From NCBI GenBank assembly GCA_905250125.1, contig CAJNOL010000340.1, positions 82,791 to 146,790 on the forward strand: 64,000 nt of DNA, written 5' to 3'. The DNA comes from Rotaria sordida. Its lineage: Eukaryota > Rotifera > Eurotatoria > Philodinida > Philodinidae. A program made the translations under genes and the position numbers. The notes beneath the pieces were generated by a model. The model had not been told where the DNA came from, made no database searches, and saw only the letters and a list, made by a program, of their open reading frames with translations. Shown one piece after another: positions 1 through 12,600 of the stretch. The stretch's first letter is position 1; each line of letters begins with the position of its first letter.

Positions 1-1074
1 CTTTTGATAATACTTTCGTACGTTTCAGTACGGTAGGTAAAGAAACGTTTGACAATGATGCGTAGATAGTTGCATATCGAGGTAGAGTCATTCAGTAACA
101 TGAACATGCACCGATGACTTCTACATAAAAATTATGAATTCTGATATTTCAAAATTGATTCACTCTATATATATATATTTCACAAATCAGTAGAATTCTG
201 TTATTATTTAGTTTTGTTTTCAATGCATAATATTTGGTAGATGATTTGTTACGTGTCATTTTAATTTGATCGATTCGTTTTGTTTGCGATTAGTAGTCTA
301 TGAGATGGTTTATGTTCGATAAGAACGAATAAAAATTTTTGCATACATACTCGTTTAACAACATATAGAAAGAAAAAGAAACCTATCAATGAATGCATAT
401 CGTAAATATTAACTGACTAGATTGCATACAAAGATAATGAATGTATTGATCATAATAAAAACAAAAGCTTAGTGAAATCTTTTGATTTTGCTAAGGTTTT
501 AATAATCCAACAATTATATCTCTATATACGTATTAGAATAATTTTTGTAATATTTACTAATGATTGTTTCCTCATGGGCATTATCGAAAATAAAACATAT
601 TGGATTTAATCATGAATATGTTTTGAATGATATTTATTATCGTTTCATAGGTATAAAAAAAAACATGTCTTCATTATATTAATGTCAATTCTGTTTTCAA
701 AATAGAATAAATTTTTATTAGGATTCATACAATGTATAATAATAAATCATAAGTTGATATCATATATTCTTAAACATCCGCATAATCGATTATTTATTTT
801 TAACTATCAAAAATATCATTACAATCTATACTTTTTTCTCTCTTGTTTTCTCTATTATTTAATCCGTCACATTTGATTATGAAGACATAATTTTCATTCA
901 GTTTATTTGTCATTTATAATTATATCATTTAATAAGCACAGAAAAACAAGAAACAAAAAATCGTAGTAGTAAACAACCAAAACAACAGTGTAACCGTATA
1001 TGTATGTCCAATAAAGAAAAAATACCAATCATGGATTGTTAAATGATAACTTTCTTCGTATTTAAGACAGATCA
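1..1074. other. Intergenic, no gene seen
   Basis: A+T-rich sequence downstream of the 3' end of the PLXDC-like gene. I see no open frame with coding character, no clear inverted repeat and no RNA gene. It presumably contains the 3' UTR of the minus-strand gene. Confidence 0.5.
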
Positions 1075-4000
1075 TTAATTGTACCCCGAAAAACGTTTAA
1101 AACGAGCAATATAATTCGATGGACGATGTTCAAGTAACCACATACCAGGTGGTGATGTTGGATGACGATAAGCATAAATAAAAGTAATAAGAAAAGCAAT
1201 TAAAGAAAGAATCAAAACAGTTATTAATAATGTAATAACAATTGTACGAAATGTATATAATCCTACATGTTGTCTAGATGATGTATATGATTGAATTTTA
1301 TTTAAATGAGTAATAGATGATGATGATGATAGAAATCGATTAGTATAAAATGTATCTTCGATACTATTTGAACATGTGTTTTCAGAAGCAAACTGATGAC
1401 ATTGAGCTCGTATCCATTGATAACGTGAACGATCATAACCATCAGAACATTTTTGAATATCATCGCACCATGAACAATTATATCGTTTACCACGATTTGC
1501 CAAACATGATTTACAATCAGTAAAAGTATTGCATGCTAAAGAAAAAAAAATATATATATATTTTTCGTTTTAACTATATGATTGACTGAATCGATTATTT
1601 TTTATTTTTATTCTATGTGACATACAGTGAACAAATATTTGGTTTCTGTTAAAATCGCTGTTTTTTCATAGAAATATTTATTATTAGTAATCAGACAAGA
1701 ATGACTGTTGATAAAATTTTTCTTTTCATGAAAATTCTTTGAACGAACTATTATCCTAAATATTTGTCAAAAAATTTCTATTATGAAAAGCTAACAAACT
1801 ATATAATTCAACGCAGTTTTTCTCGCTGATTTTGAATCTATTGCTATTTTTATCTAACAGTGCTTCTGAGTCGGGGAAACTGCGAAAATATCTGAAAATC
1901 TAGGTTTTTTAGAAACCATATACCAAAGTTCTGAAGCATTTATGTGTCTTTGTGCATACAGAGTAGTCATGTCAAATATGAAAAATTTTCTGTCAGAATT
2001 GCACTGGTATCTGAGCTGTGCTAAAGTGTGCACACTGACTTCATTGAACACATCTATTTGTAACAGGTTATTTTGAGATGAAAAATTTTGGGGTTTAGGA
2101 CAGTTGCTCGCAGGACAGTTGCTTGTCGGACAGTTGCGCGCGGACAGTTGCTCGCTAGGACACTTGCTCGCTAGGACATTTGCTCACTAGGACATTTGCT
2201 CGTCTGGATACTTGCTCGAAAAGGACAGTTACTCGCAGGACAATTGCTCGCCGGACACTTGCTCGCGAATCATATAGTTACAAGAAGGAAAAAGAAAAAT
2301 TTCTGTACTTCAGCCGTACTTCACCATATTTCAACCGACTTCAAGGGTTTTTTAAAGTTATCTCCGAAATGTTTTTAACTTTTTAAGTCTACCATAGATG
2401 TATGTCACAGAAGTACTGGTTTGAAATCATTCGATATGAGTTTATTCTAAATAAAAACCTAAATACTTTACGGTACTTCGCCGAACTTTACGATTTGAAG
2501 TATGGTAAAGCGCTGTGGGATCAGAAAATTTTGCTTTGTCTCCTCTTGTATAGCTACCTAGTGGTAATGGGTAGCTGAGGAAAGAGTAAAGAGAAAATTA
2601 CAGTGCATATTCTTACTCTTACCCTGATGTTAGGTCGGCGACCATCAAAGCGAAAGAAAGAATTCTTGAACAAACAACTGAAAGATCTGGTTCAAAATAC
2701 ACATACAATCGTCAAGAATTATTTAGAAAACGTTCGACGTTTTTCTATGTAGAACTTTTTTGGTTCTTTCGTGCTTTTTATTGTTGGTTGTCGTCCTTAA
2801 AGATTATCTTTGTGTCTTATTCATATGTATATAGTGAACTAGTTTTGCAAGCAAGTGTCCGACGAGCAATTGTCCTGCGAGCAACTGTCCTTTTCGAGCA
2901 AGTGTCCAGACGAGCAAGTGTCCTAGTGAGCAAATGTCCTAGCGAGTAAGTGTCCTAGCGAGCAACTGTCCGCGCGCAACTGTCCGACGAGCAACTGTCC
3001 TGCGAGCAACTGTCCGTTTCCCAAAATTTTGTTATCAATTGAGAGTACGAACTCTGCAATTGCAAATGAAATGATTTGTGTATATAGGCTCTCTATTTTG
3101 TTTGCAAAAATGACTTTTGTTCTCATGATGTTGAACAGTATTAGTTTTTTTTTGCAACTAAATTTTCTTTACGAATTCAAAAAGCTGAAACAAAATATTA
3201 GGATTAATTTAATTGGTCATAAATCAAAATACATTTTATACTCTTCAAGCCATAAAAACGTCAATTTCATTCTTTTTTACTTATTGTCTACTGTAGGACA
3301 ATCAGTTTTTGATTCTCATAGTATTAGATAAAATACAGTTAAATTGTGATAAAAAGAGAACCTTGAACGAAATCAACAAAAAAAATTGTATTTTAATAAT
3401 AAAAAAAGAGCAAATATGTCAATTTTGAGACATCATGTAAAACTCTAATACGTCAAATCAAATTCAAACACATAATATACTCCTTAGCCTTATTGATACG
3501 TAAATCATACTCTTTTTTGTACTTTTGTTACACATCTGCATTAGGGTGCACCAAATTTACTTCTAATTCCAATTCTAGACTGGAAATTGGTTGGAACTGG
3601 TCGAAATTAGCTTGGGTTAACGATAGGAACTTATCGTGGCATAGGCTGCTACTTTACCAGTTACTCAATAACCGAATAACGGTGAAATTCTGAATTTGAA
3701 TCTTTCGTCAAAAAAGTCTTTTCTTGACTCATATCCCTAATCCAAGCCAATTTCGATTAGTTCCAGGCAAATTTCAGCTAATACCAGACCAATTCCAAGA
3801 TTGAAATTGGTCGGAATTGGTGCATCTCAATTTGTATGACTTTTTTCGGGTAGTATTTCATTAAATATTATGAAAGCCTTCATAGGAACATTGCGGATGA
3901 TCACGCATACAAAAAACTTGTCAAAATTTGATTTATAAAAAATTTTTCTGTACATTCAAAAGATCATCATTTAAAAATGAACAGCCTAATTCGAGCTACA

Positions 4001-7000
4001 ATATAAATATGGGTTTAAGAGTGTTATATCAACTCGAAAATAACTGAAAAAAAGCCAGACTAGCATTTTATTATATAAAGAACTAATAATTTAGTTTGCT
4101 TGAATATCATTAGAATTCAAATACAGAATTCACTACGAAGGTGAGATTGAAGGCAGAACGGATTACATAAGTCACATCGGTACAGTAATATCTTGCTGCG
4201 CTAGGATGTGCCTCAATATTAAACGAAAGAGATTATTTCTGAAGGCTATCTATTCCAGCGTAGGAACTGTTTTGAAGCTAATGTTATATTTAGAGAGTAT
4301 ATTGTCATCTGTTGCTCTTTTTTTTTGACATTTATAAACTTAAATGTCTTTATATTTGAAATATAAGTGTAATTTAGTCAAAGTAAATCTTTAGCTATTT
4401 GTATAGGAGTACCATTACACTGACTTATAATTATAATTGCGTCGAATTTTTTCTCCGGCTACGCGTAATTAGTAGCTGATGTTCTATTTTTTTTATAAAT
4501 TGATTTTTATATTTCAATTCAAACTAGACATCTACTCGATTCAGATTAAACTTTGGGTCGACAGAAGAATCTTGTTCATATAAAAAAAAAAGTTTTTCGA
4601 ATTTTGTTTTTGTTGAAGACAGTGATTTAATATTGTCAATGATATTTTTAGTATCATTCGAAAAATAATTACAATTATTATTTGATTTTATCTTCTTCGT
4701 TTTTACCGAAGTTAAATTCTTATTGTCTTTAATAGTTAATCTTTGTTCATCATGGATATAGACAATCTTCTTTTCGACAGTTCTTGATTACTCATTGACA
4801 GTTCAACCAGATTCGGATTAGAAAATTGTACTTGAAGGATTAACGGGCATAATCGGACCAGACTCGAAACTTTAGATCTAACGAACTCTATCTACAGATA
4901 TCCCTTAAATTATATTTGAATAAAACAGATGTTTTTTATGCAATATACTAAAAGGTAGAGCATGAACAACGGAATACAGTGAGCCATTTAAAAACATTGA
5001 ATATCATCGATTTACTGAAGTTAGAAAGTCCAATACGAATGGAAACGATCACAATTTATCAGTCTATAATATCTGGTTTTTCGCAATATGTCTGCTGCTA
5101 TTTTTTGAAATCAAAAGGGATCACACTAAATTCTTCATATATTCTGGAATATTTTTTTAATAGTCTATGAAATGGTAAAAAGACTTTTCCTTTCATTCAT
5201 GAAAATTTTCGTTTTGAATGAATTAGGACTTCAACTTGAATAGAATTGTATAGATAGTTCTTTCGAATACGGAAACAAAAATTTGATCTATCTATACTCC
5301 TGAGGGAGATATTAGAATTTCGAGAAAATTTTTCTTTCGTACTTTTGAATAATGATCATTCAGAAGAATAGTAATTAGGATGCTGATCATAATCATATGA
5401 CCAAGGTTCATTATTAATTGTAATTTAGTGGTATAAAGGTTGACTTCTTGAGGTGGTATACTTCCCATAGAGCCTCGCATACTTCACTTGAAGCGTGCTC
5501 TATTACTACTAAGTTACGACTAGTAATGAACTTTGGTCGTATGGCTATGATCAACATCCCAATTACTATCTTCCTGAAAGATTATTATTCAAATATACGA
5601 AAAAAAGTTTTCTCGAAACTCCCATATATCTCTCAGGAGTATAGGGCGGATCAAATTCTTTTTGCTTATTAGAAGGAACTATCTATACAATTCTATTCCA
5701 GATGAAAATTTTCATAAATGAAAGATATTAAAAAATGTCCAAAGTCGTTTACATCGATGAAATTTCAAGAAATAGCAGAAAGGATACTGCGAAAAATTGA
5801 ACGTATAGACTAGTAAATTGTGACTATTTTCGTTCATGTAGGACTATCTAATTCCAGTAAATAGATGATATACAATGTTTTAAATAGCTTATTTTTTTTC
5901 AGCTGTTCATGCTCTATCTTTTGGGTGTATTGCTTTTAAAAAAAAAAATTGTTAAATACAAGTATATGTTCAGGAGACATTAATCGGACAATTTCTGACT
6001 ATTTTCTTAATAGTAGGTAACTCTATAGCTGGAAAATCGGTACAAGCTAATTTTTCTATAGAACATCCAAAAGAACTAAAGATTTAGCTTTGTAGTGGTT
6101 TAAAATGAGGGTCTTCTGAATATGTATTAAAAGAAAATCAAATGTTGACCAGTATTTCACTTCCTTGATTCCATTATGAACGCTCTCTTTAAAAAAAAAC
6201 GAATAATTTGATTAAAAATTAAAACTTACTATTATCCATAGAAAAAATAACTGAAACACCATTTTTTATTTTTTCCTTATCTAAATTAAGTTTATCATAG
6301 AGTGTTATAACACGAATAATATGTTCATTTGTTGTATGTTGAGACATATATGCATCAGAAAGACCAATACGATGAGCATGATATAAATTCGATACTTTCA
6401 CTTGTGGAATTTGTATATAATTAAAATAAATATTTCCTAATTTAAATTAAACGAAGAAAAAAAAAGCAAGTTATTCTGAAAATATTTCATATGAAATCAA
6501 AATTCAACCATTATCTTGTAAAATTGTTTGAAATGTAAAAGCACCAGCATCTTGTTGATCATGTAAATAAAGATTGTTCCATGTACAAACAAAATGTGTA
6601 CTATTATCAAAATATTTTACTTCCGATTGATTACCACCAGTGGATACATCAAGATTTGCCATAAATGGTGCAATACTTTGAATATAAAAAGAAAGTAGAA
6701 TTTTTTTTTTTTTAATATCAAAAATAAAATTAGAAAAAAACTTACTACTGTGTACTACCAATTAATGCTGAATGTAATAAATCACCTGTATAGATGAAAC
6801 CTAGAAAAATAATGAGGATTGTACGTTTGTGATTGAATCAAAGAATTAGAAAAACAATTCGAAAAAAGTTTTTTTGTTTTTTTTTATAGCAAAAGTAAAT
6901 TTGTTAACAATGGAAAGCAGATTAAATAGACAAATAATGTAAATCTATGATCGACACTTACAGGCAATTTATATATCTATATCGATTTCTTGGAAAACAA

Positions 7001-8599
7001 ATTATATATATATATATAGCTATTATAAAAATAATAAAAACTTAAAAATCAAAACATACCTCCAGTTCCAACTAATATTTTATTAATTCCATGTCCATAA
7101 AATGGAAAATCAAATTTTAAATTGATACTCTATCATGAAAATCAAATTTTTATAAAGATCAAATAATTTGAATCGAATTTTCTTACAATAGCTGATCGAT
7201 TTCTATCAAAAAATGCATTTATACGAGTAAATTGATTTTTATCTGGAACAAAATATAATGGAATTCCTTCAGATTTTGGAATAATATATGAAACATTATA
7301 ATATTGATGATCATTCTTAAACATAATAATAGAAAATATATTATAGAAATAAAAAAATATATACGTACAACATAAACAGTTTGTTCTGTAGTATTTAATA
7401 AATTTTTATTTAAATTAATAAAATTTAAATCATTATCTTCATCAAAATAAAGAAGTTTTGTCGATATTGTAGAAACTTTTCGTGCTATTTCATCGAATTT
7501 TGTCCAATGTAATTGTTCTTCTAATACATTTGTTGTTGTACTTGTTCGTAAGATTTCAGCATGTGTTTCTACTTAAATAAAATTATCAAAAATAAAATAA
7601 AAAGAAAAACTCTCTTTTTTTACTTGAACATAAATAATTTTCAAGAAATGCTTCAACTTGTCTGGAATATATTAAACATTGTTCTTTTATTTCTTCTTTT
7701 ACTTCAATTATAAAATTTGGTATTGTACTAAAAAATAAATCAAGTTTTTATCATAGTCAAACATTTATGATAACTTTTACTGGCAATAACTATCAATTTC
7801 TACACTATTTCCTTCTTGATAATCGATATTATGTATCAATTTATTATCAGTCCAATGTGTAAGTAAATTATGTAAAATAATAAGTCGTTTTTCATAAGGA
7901 CATGAAGATTTTAAATCATTATCATTACAATTATTGATGCCAAGTAAATGAAGTAAATTAAGTATTAAACTCCCATAAGATTTAATATTTAATGGACAAT
8001 GAATAGATTCAAGACAAGTTGCTAATGTTCTATAAAAAAAAAAAAATCAAGATAAGATCAAAGAAAAATTTTTCAAACAGTGACAAATCTCAAATAGATA
8101 TTAATTTTAACAATCTGTGTCAATATTATTATACAACATTTCTGGATTTTTTTTATCTCTGATATTTGCTTTTTTGGTAATGATTTTCAATTATGCATAC
8201 AAGTAAATCATTAAATTCTATTTTTCTGTTATTTGTCATAGATTATTTTTATCAAAAATCATAAATCAGCAACACAAGATTTAGTAACAATTTGAGATTT
8301 GTCACGACAATCTCAAATTTTTATAATTCATCTTACGTGCAATCTGTTGAATGCGAACAACTATATAATTTACTATAAATATGTTGATCACATTGATCAT
8401 GAATAATAGTTGCATGATTTACTGTTGGATAAAACCAAGAAGATTTCTCACGTTTTACTCGATTATCTGATATTAAAATTGTATAAGGTGTATAGTAAAT
8501 ATTTGTTGGATCATTGATTAATAAAATATTTTCATCATTTTGTGTAGATTTATTAAATAAAACAATCATATAAAGAAATATTTCAATGAAATATTTCAT
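1075..8599 (-). CDS. Plexin domain-containing protein (PLXDC1/2, TEM7-like) receptor
   Basis: Single-pass membrane protein read from ten minus-strand exons: about 8336-8599, 7786-8033, 7626-7735, 7371-7572, 7185-7299, 7061-7133, 6746-6800, 6509-6675, 6231-6437 and 1075-1535. The start gives a hydrophobic signal peptide (MKYFIEIFLYMIVLF). Then follow the PLXDC core (DHQYYNVSYI, FDFPFYGHGI, GGFIYTGDLLH, TQYIAPFMANLD, YFDNSTHFV, FTFQTILQDNG, HRIGLSDAYM), a cysteine-rich PSI module (NCSWCDDIQKCSDGYDRSR), a transmembrane helix and the family's cytoplasmic HPTSPPGMWLLEHRPS segment. The TQYIAPF codon is split across a splice junction and rejoins in frame, which supports the model. About 640 residues, longer at the N-terminus than human PLXDC2 (529). 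The 4.7 kb intron before the last exon holds three inverted-repeat elements. In vertebrates the family is known as endothelial surface markers and PEDF receptors; the role here is unknown. Confidence 0.87.
2082..3030. repeat. Inverted-repeat element whose arms are tandem 14-16 bp units
   Basis: Arms at about 2082-2267 and 2847-3030 are reverse complements. By eye they differ at about seven positions in about 165, all transitions. Each arm contains about 11 head-to-tail units of the type GGACAGTTGCTCGC, with variants such as GGACACTTGCTCGT and GGACATTTGCTCAC, in the same order in both arms. The 580-bp centre shows no coding potential. The high arm identity suggests a recent insertion or arm homogenisation. 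It lies in the large PLXDC intron. I found no convincing target-site duplication. The architecture recalls Foldback elements or MULEs with tandem-repeat termini. Confidence 0.85.
3544..3827. repeat. Short foldback repeat (about 280 bp)
   Basis: The segment starting GGTGCACCAAATTT near 3545 pairs imperfectly with the segment ending AATTGGTGCATC near 3826. Arms are about 80-90 bp and rich in AATTCCAA and AATTGG words. The family is unknown; it is a MITE-sized insertion in the PLXDC intron. Confidence 0.65.
4940..5933. repeat. 1-kb foldback element with arms of nearly 500 bp
   Basis: Outer ends match in inverted orientation (AGGTAGAGCATGAACA at about 4952 against TGTTCATGCTCTATCTT at about 5904). 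The matches continue inward: the stretch around 5030-5110 pairs with 5770-5850, and the blocks around 5300 (CTCCTGAGGGAGATAT) and 5630 also pair. The centre lies near 5460. It has no protein-coding content; the short open frames across it are mirror images of the same repeat. Intronic in the PLXDC gene. Confidence 0.75.
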
Positions 8600-9032
8600 T
8601 TTATCTAAATGTACTATAGAGAGAAAAAAAAAAAGAACAAATTCCAGATGTATATGATCACTGTATACTTGTCTAATCTTTTGTGCAAACGAATAAGAAA
8701 TTGAATGATAAAGACAATTGTATGTGTTTTTATTGTTGGACATTATTTGATAGAAAAAAGAAGGAGAAAGAGAGAACGAAGGAAAAAGAAAACGAAATAG
8801 CTATACGAGGTCACCTGTATACTTGTTTAATTGACGAAGAAACGGTAAGCCGAATGTCTCATTGATCATACACGTTCGTTGTTCATTTTCTTCTATTTCT
8901 CTTCTTCTGAACGACAAACGATTATTTGATCATTATCATGAGAGAAAGAAAGCTAATCCTTCTGACTGTATACTGCTTCATTGATTTTTTTTTCTTTTTT
9001 TTTCGACGTTGTCTTTAGTACAAATACATACA
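8600..9032. promoter_or_regulatory. Shared 5' region of the divergent PLXDC and EF-hand genes
   Basis: 433 bp separate the two start codons, so any promoter is probably shared or overlapping. On both sides a pyrimidine tract ending in AG lies 14 nt before the ATG: minus strand, AG at 8615-8614; plus strand, AG at 9017-9018. These look like splice acceptors without a visible upstream exon. No core promoter motif can be assigned confidently. Confidence 0.45.
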
Positions 9033-9506
9033 ATGAGCTCCTACAGTAACGGTACATCCATAACAACTGACGATCGTTTAAAACAAGCTTATGAAATCTT
9101 AACTAAACGAAATCGTAATCGTGCATTAAATCTTAAAGATGTTGAAATAGTTATTCGTGCAGCTGGTTATAGTCCAACAAATAATGAATTAAAAAAAATA
9201 ATTAATACAAAATTAGGTACAATATATCCTCATCAATTATTTGATTTACAAACTATTCAAGATTTATGTATCGATTTAAAAAAACGTTCTGAAAAAGATA
9301 TTTATGATAGTTTACGTTGTTTTGATTATGAACATAATGGTTTTATATCAGCAAAAGAATTAAAATATTTTTTAAGTACACATGGAGAAAAATTAAATGA
9401 AGAAGAAATTGATGAAATGTTACGAGATATGGATATTGATGAACAAGGAATGTTATCAATTGAACAAGCACTTTCAACACTTTTTGTTGGTGATTATACA
9501 GAATAA
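9033..9506 (+). CDS. Small EF-hand calcium-binding protein (calmodulin/light-chain type)
   Basis: Intronless 157-residue protein; the ATG at 9033 is the first in-frame one after the acceptor-like AG at 9017-9018. The C-terminal half carries one good EF-hand loop at about residues 100-111 (DYEHNGFISAKE) and a weaker one at about 136-147 (DIDEQGMLSIEQ). The N-terminal half looks like degenerate EF-hands (helix-rich, DRLKQAYEIL at the start, LKDVEIVIRAAGYSPTNNEL in the middle). The layout resembles calmodulin, troponin C or myosin light chains, in which some hands lose calcium binding. There is no signal peptide or membrane segment, so it is probably cytoplasmic. An AATAAA lies about 50 nt after the stop. 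Its lack of introns is unlike every neighbour and could mean retrocopy origin. I cannot assign a specific orthologue. Confidence 0.83.
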   Translation: MSSYSNGTSITTDDRLKQAYEILTKRNRNRALNLKDVEIVIRAAGYSPTNNELKKIINTKLGTIYPHQLFDLQTIQDLCIDLKKRSEKDIYDSLRCFDYEHNGFISAKELKYFLSTHGEKLNEEEIDEMLRDMDIDEQGMLSIEQALSTLFVGDYTE

Positions 9507-9656
9507 AAAAACAAAAACAATAAACAAGTATCTTTTCTTATTTCGTCTTATTACAAATAAAATAATTAATTTTGTTTTTAATTTTAAGATAAAAATAAAA
9601 AGACATTAGTAAAAATAAAAAAAGGAATATAAATGCTTTTTCTTTTTTTTTTTGTA

Positions 9657-12600
9657 TTAAAAAGCTGCCAATTCTTTTCGTTGTTTCTTTCGTACACCAT
9701 CATCAATTGTTAATATAGAAAGAAATGAAAAGAAAAGACCAAATGAAGATAATAAATGCCATACATCATGTGCATCATATGTATTAAGTACAATACATCG
9801 TTGATTATATGTTCTTGATATAGCTGGTTGAACTTCATAACTCTTAACTTCATTATAAAAGAAAACTGCTGATGAAGCCCAAAAACATACTGACAATGTG
9901 AGAAATAATATAGAAAAACGTGTAAAACGTTCTCGATGAATAACTTTCATTATAATATAATATATTAAATAAAGAGCTAAATTACCAAGAAAAACAAATA
10001 GAAGATGATTCGGAAATGACTCAGGTTGAACAATAGCACCATATAAGGCAAATGCAACATTAACACAATTAGCTGCAACTAATATTATCATACGATTTAA
10101 ATAACGTGGTCGAGAAAAAAATCCATTTTCTTTTACAAGTCGATACAAATGAGCCTAAGAATATGAAAAAACAAAACAAACACTCAAATTAGTGAATTAT
10201 TCAAATAATTAAAATAATATTTTACAAAAATCTTTTTCTTTTCTGAAAATTTACAAGTTATACAACGAAAGAATTGATTACTATTCTCGATTTCAAAATA
10301 GAGTGTACTCTATCGTTTTTCGAATAAATTTCGATAGAAACATCATTCGAAAGAGAAATGTAGGAGAAGTGAAATCTTACTGAATTATCTAGACTATGTA
10401 TTCGACAAGCTAGTGAGCTTCTTCTGTAGATTTTGATCAGAAGTTTTCAAAAAAACAAGTTTCTCAACGAAAAGTCCTGAAGACGTTTCTCTGTCGATCT
10501 GTGCAAAGTCAACCCTTCTAACTTATTCCATTCAGAAGTTATAAGCGTTTTATTGAAAGCTTTGAAATCCACTAGCTGACTACTGTTCACTCTAAACTGT
10601 GTTCAAGTCAATGTATTCGTCTACGTTGAGTTCAATAGTAGTATTTGTTTTTAATCTCAATATGATGTTGCATTGCTAGATCATGATTTTTGTAATTCAG
10701 TCTATACAAAACTTGGACATTAAATGAAATATTTTTAAGATCGTTTCAACACGAAAATCAAATATTATCATTGGACTCAGCGTAGATGAATCCATCAAAT
10801 TCAGAGTAACTCGTAGTTAGTTGACCGATTTCAAGGCTTCCAGTAAAACGTTAATAACTTCTAAGTAGAATAAACTAGAAGAGTTGACTTTGCGTAGATC
10901 GACAGAGAAATGTCTTCACCATTGTCAGTTGAGCCATTTTTTCGAAAACTTTTGATTAAAATCTACAGCAAAAACTCACCAACTTGACTAATACTTTGTC
11001 CAGATAATTCAGTAAAGTTTCAAAATTATCGAGATGCGCTATATTTTGGTGTCAAGAAGCCATGATGTTCTTATGAAAAATTCTGAACATTTTTCTTATA
11101 TTTTGAATAGATATTTTAGATCTCATGAAGAGTACCCTTCTCTTTTTTTTTGTCCATTTTTGATTCTCGAAGAGAGTACAATGGATTGGCATAAAATTTT
11201 TACTTTTCACAGTTTTTTCTGAAAAATCCTGGTTTTCCATGGGACTACATCGAGTCTGCTTACGATTTCCGTCTAATTTTGTCCGATCAGACTGAAAATT
11301 TTGTTGAAGATACTTGAGAATATATTTCAGAGATGATTTTACGCTTATTCAAAAATCTGATTTTTTTGATGAAAGAAATACGTAAAAATTCGGGTCCAAA
11401 AGCGGAATGCGAGCATTCAAAGCTTTATGAATCTACATAGGAAGATCAAAATCAGAAACGATCAACTTCACATCTGGAGAATATTTCCAAGTGTATCTAT
11501 GCTCAAAATGTCAGCCCGATGGAACTAAGTTAGACGGGGATCGTAAGCAGACTCCATATGGTCCGATGGGAAACTAGGATCTACTCGAAAAAAAAACCTG
11601 CGAAAACCTTGTTTATTTTGAGCGCTCTATCAATAGTAAAAACTTCATGCAGATCTATATTGTACCCTCTTTGAGAACCAGAAATAGCTAAAAAAAAGGG
11701 AAGTACCCTTATGTTCGATGATTTTTTAAAATAAAATATCTCGATGAAAACTACTATTGTTTTAATTAAAATTTCCACAAGATTAATAGAACTATTTGAC
11801 TTATTTCCGAAATCTATACACTCTTGAGTTATTATTATTATTATTCAGAATTCTTTTCTGTTTTTCTTGATATCATTGAGATCAAATCTTAATTAAACTA
11901 TATGAAATTCGAAAAATTCTCCCATCAAACACAGATATAGATTAATGAATTCAATATTCGTCTAAACTTACATGTACACGAAGCGAAATTTTTAATCTTC
12001 CCATATAATAAATTTTTGCTGTAAATGTTAAACAAACAACCATATGAACCATAGCATAAAATATCCAAAACCATTGCTTATCATAATACTACAAAGGAAC
12101 AAACAAAATCTCAACTATTCAAAAAAAAACAAAAAAAAAAAGGAAATAAATATAAGTTTTAAACATACCACTCCAATAACAGTTATAAAAATAATAACAG
12201 CTAAAAATGAAAAAACACCAGCTGAATGTGGATTGATATCTGGATGTCTTGTCTGATAAATTTTAATTATATTTAAAACTGCCATTATAAACATAAAACT
12301 TGTATCAAATTGAAAATTTTGTCTCGATGGACATACATGATAACTAAAAGAAGATCGTTTACTTTTAAAAATCATTTGAACTTTTATTTACCATGCACTC
12401 ATAATACCTTCCATAAATAAACCAATAGCCATGGCATAAAAAAGACCAAAATGTTGTGGTATACCATATTCCTAAGTAAATGAAATCAATTCAAAAGAAA
12501 TTTTATCATCTAAAAAATTTAATTTTACTTTGCCTATTGCTGGATATCTCGTAAGAAATCGAGCATAAGCTTTATCTCTATATTAATATAAATAATAAAT

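Noticed and set aside
1075..1535. The last PLXDC exon as a separate small membrane-protein gene
   Set aside because: It continues the PSI domain and the cytoplasmic tail of the same family, with compatible splice sites across the 4.7-kb intron.
2096..3026. Short direct repeats that could be taken for a CRISPR array
   Set aside because: Units are contiguous or nearly so with no unique spacers, the arrays are mirrored as inverted arms, and the context is an animal gene intron.
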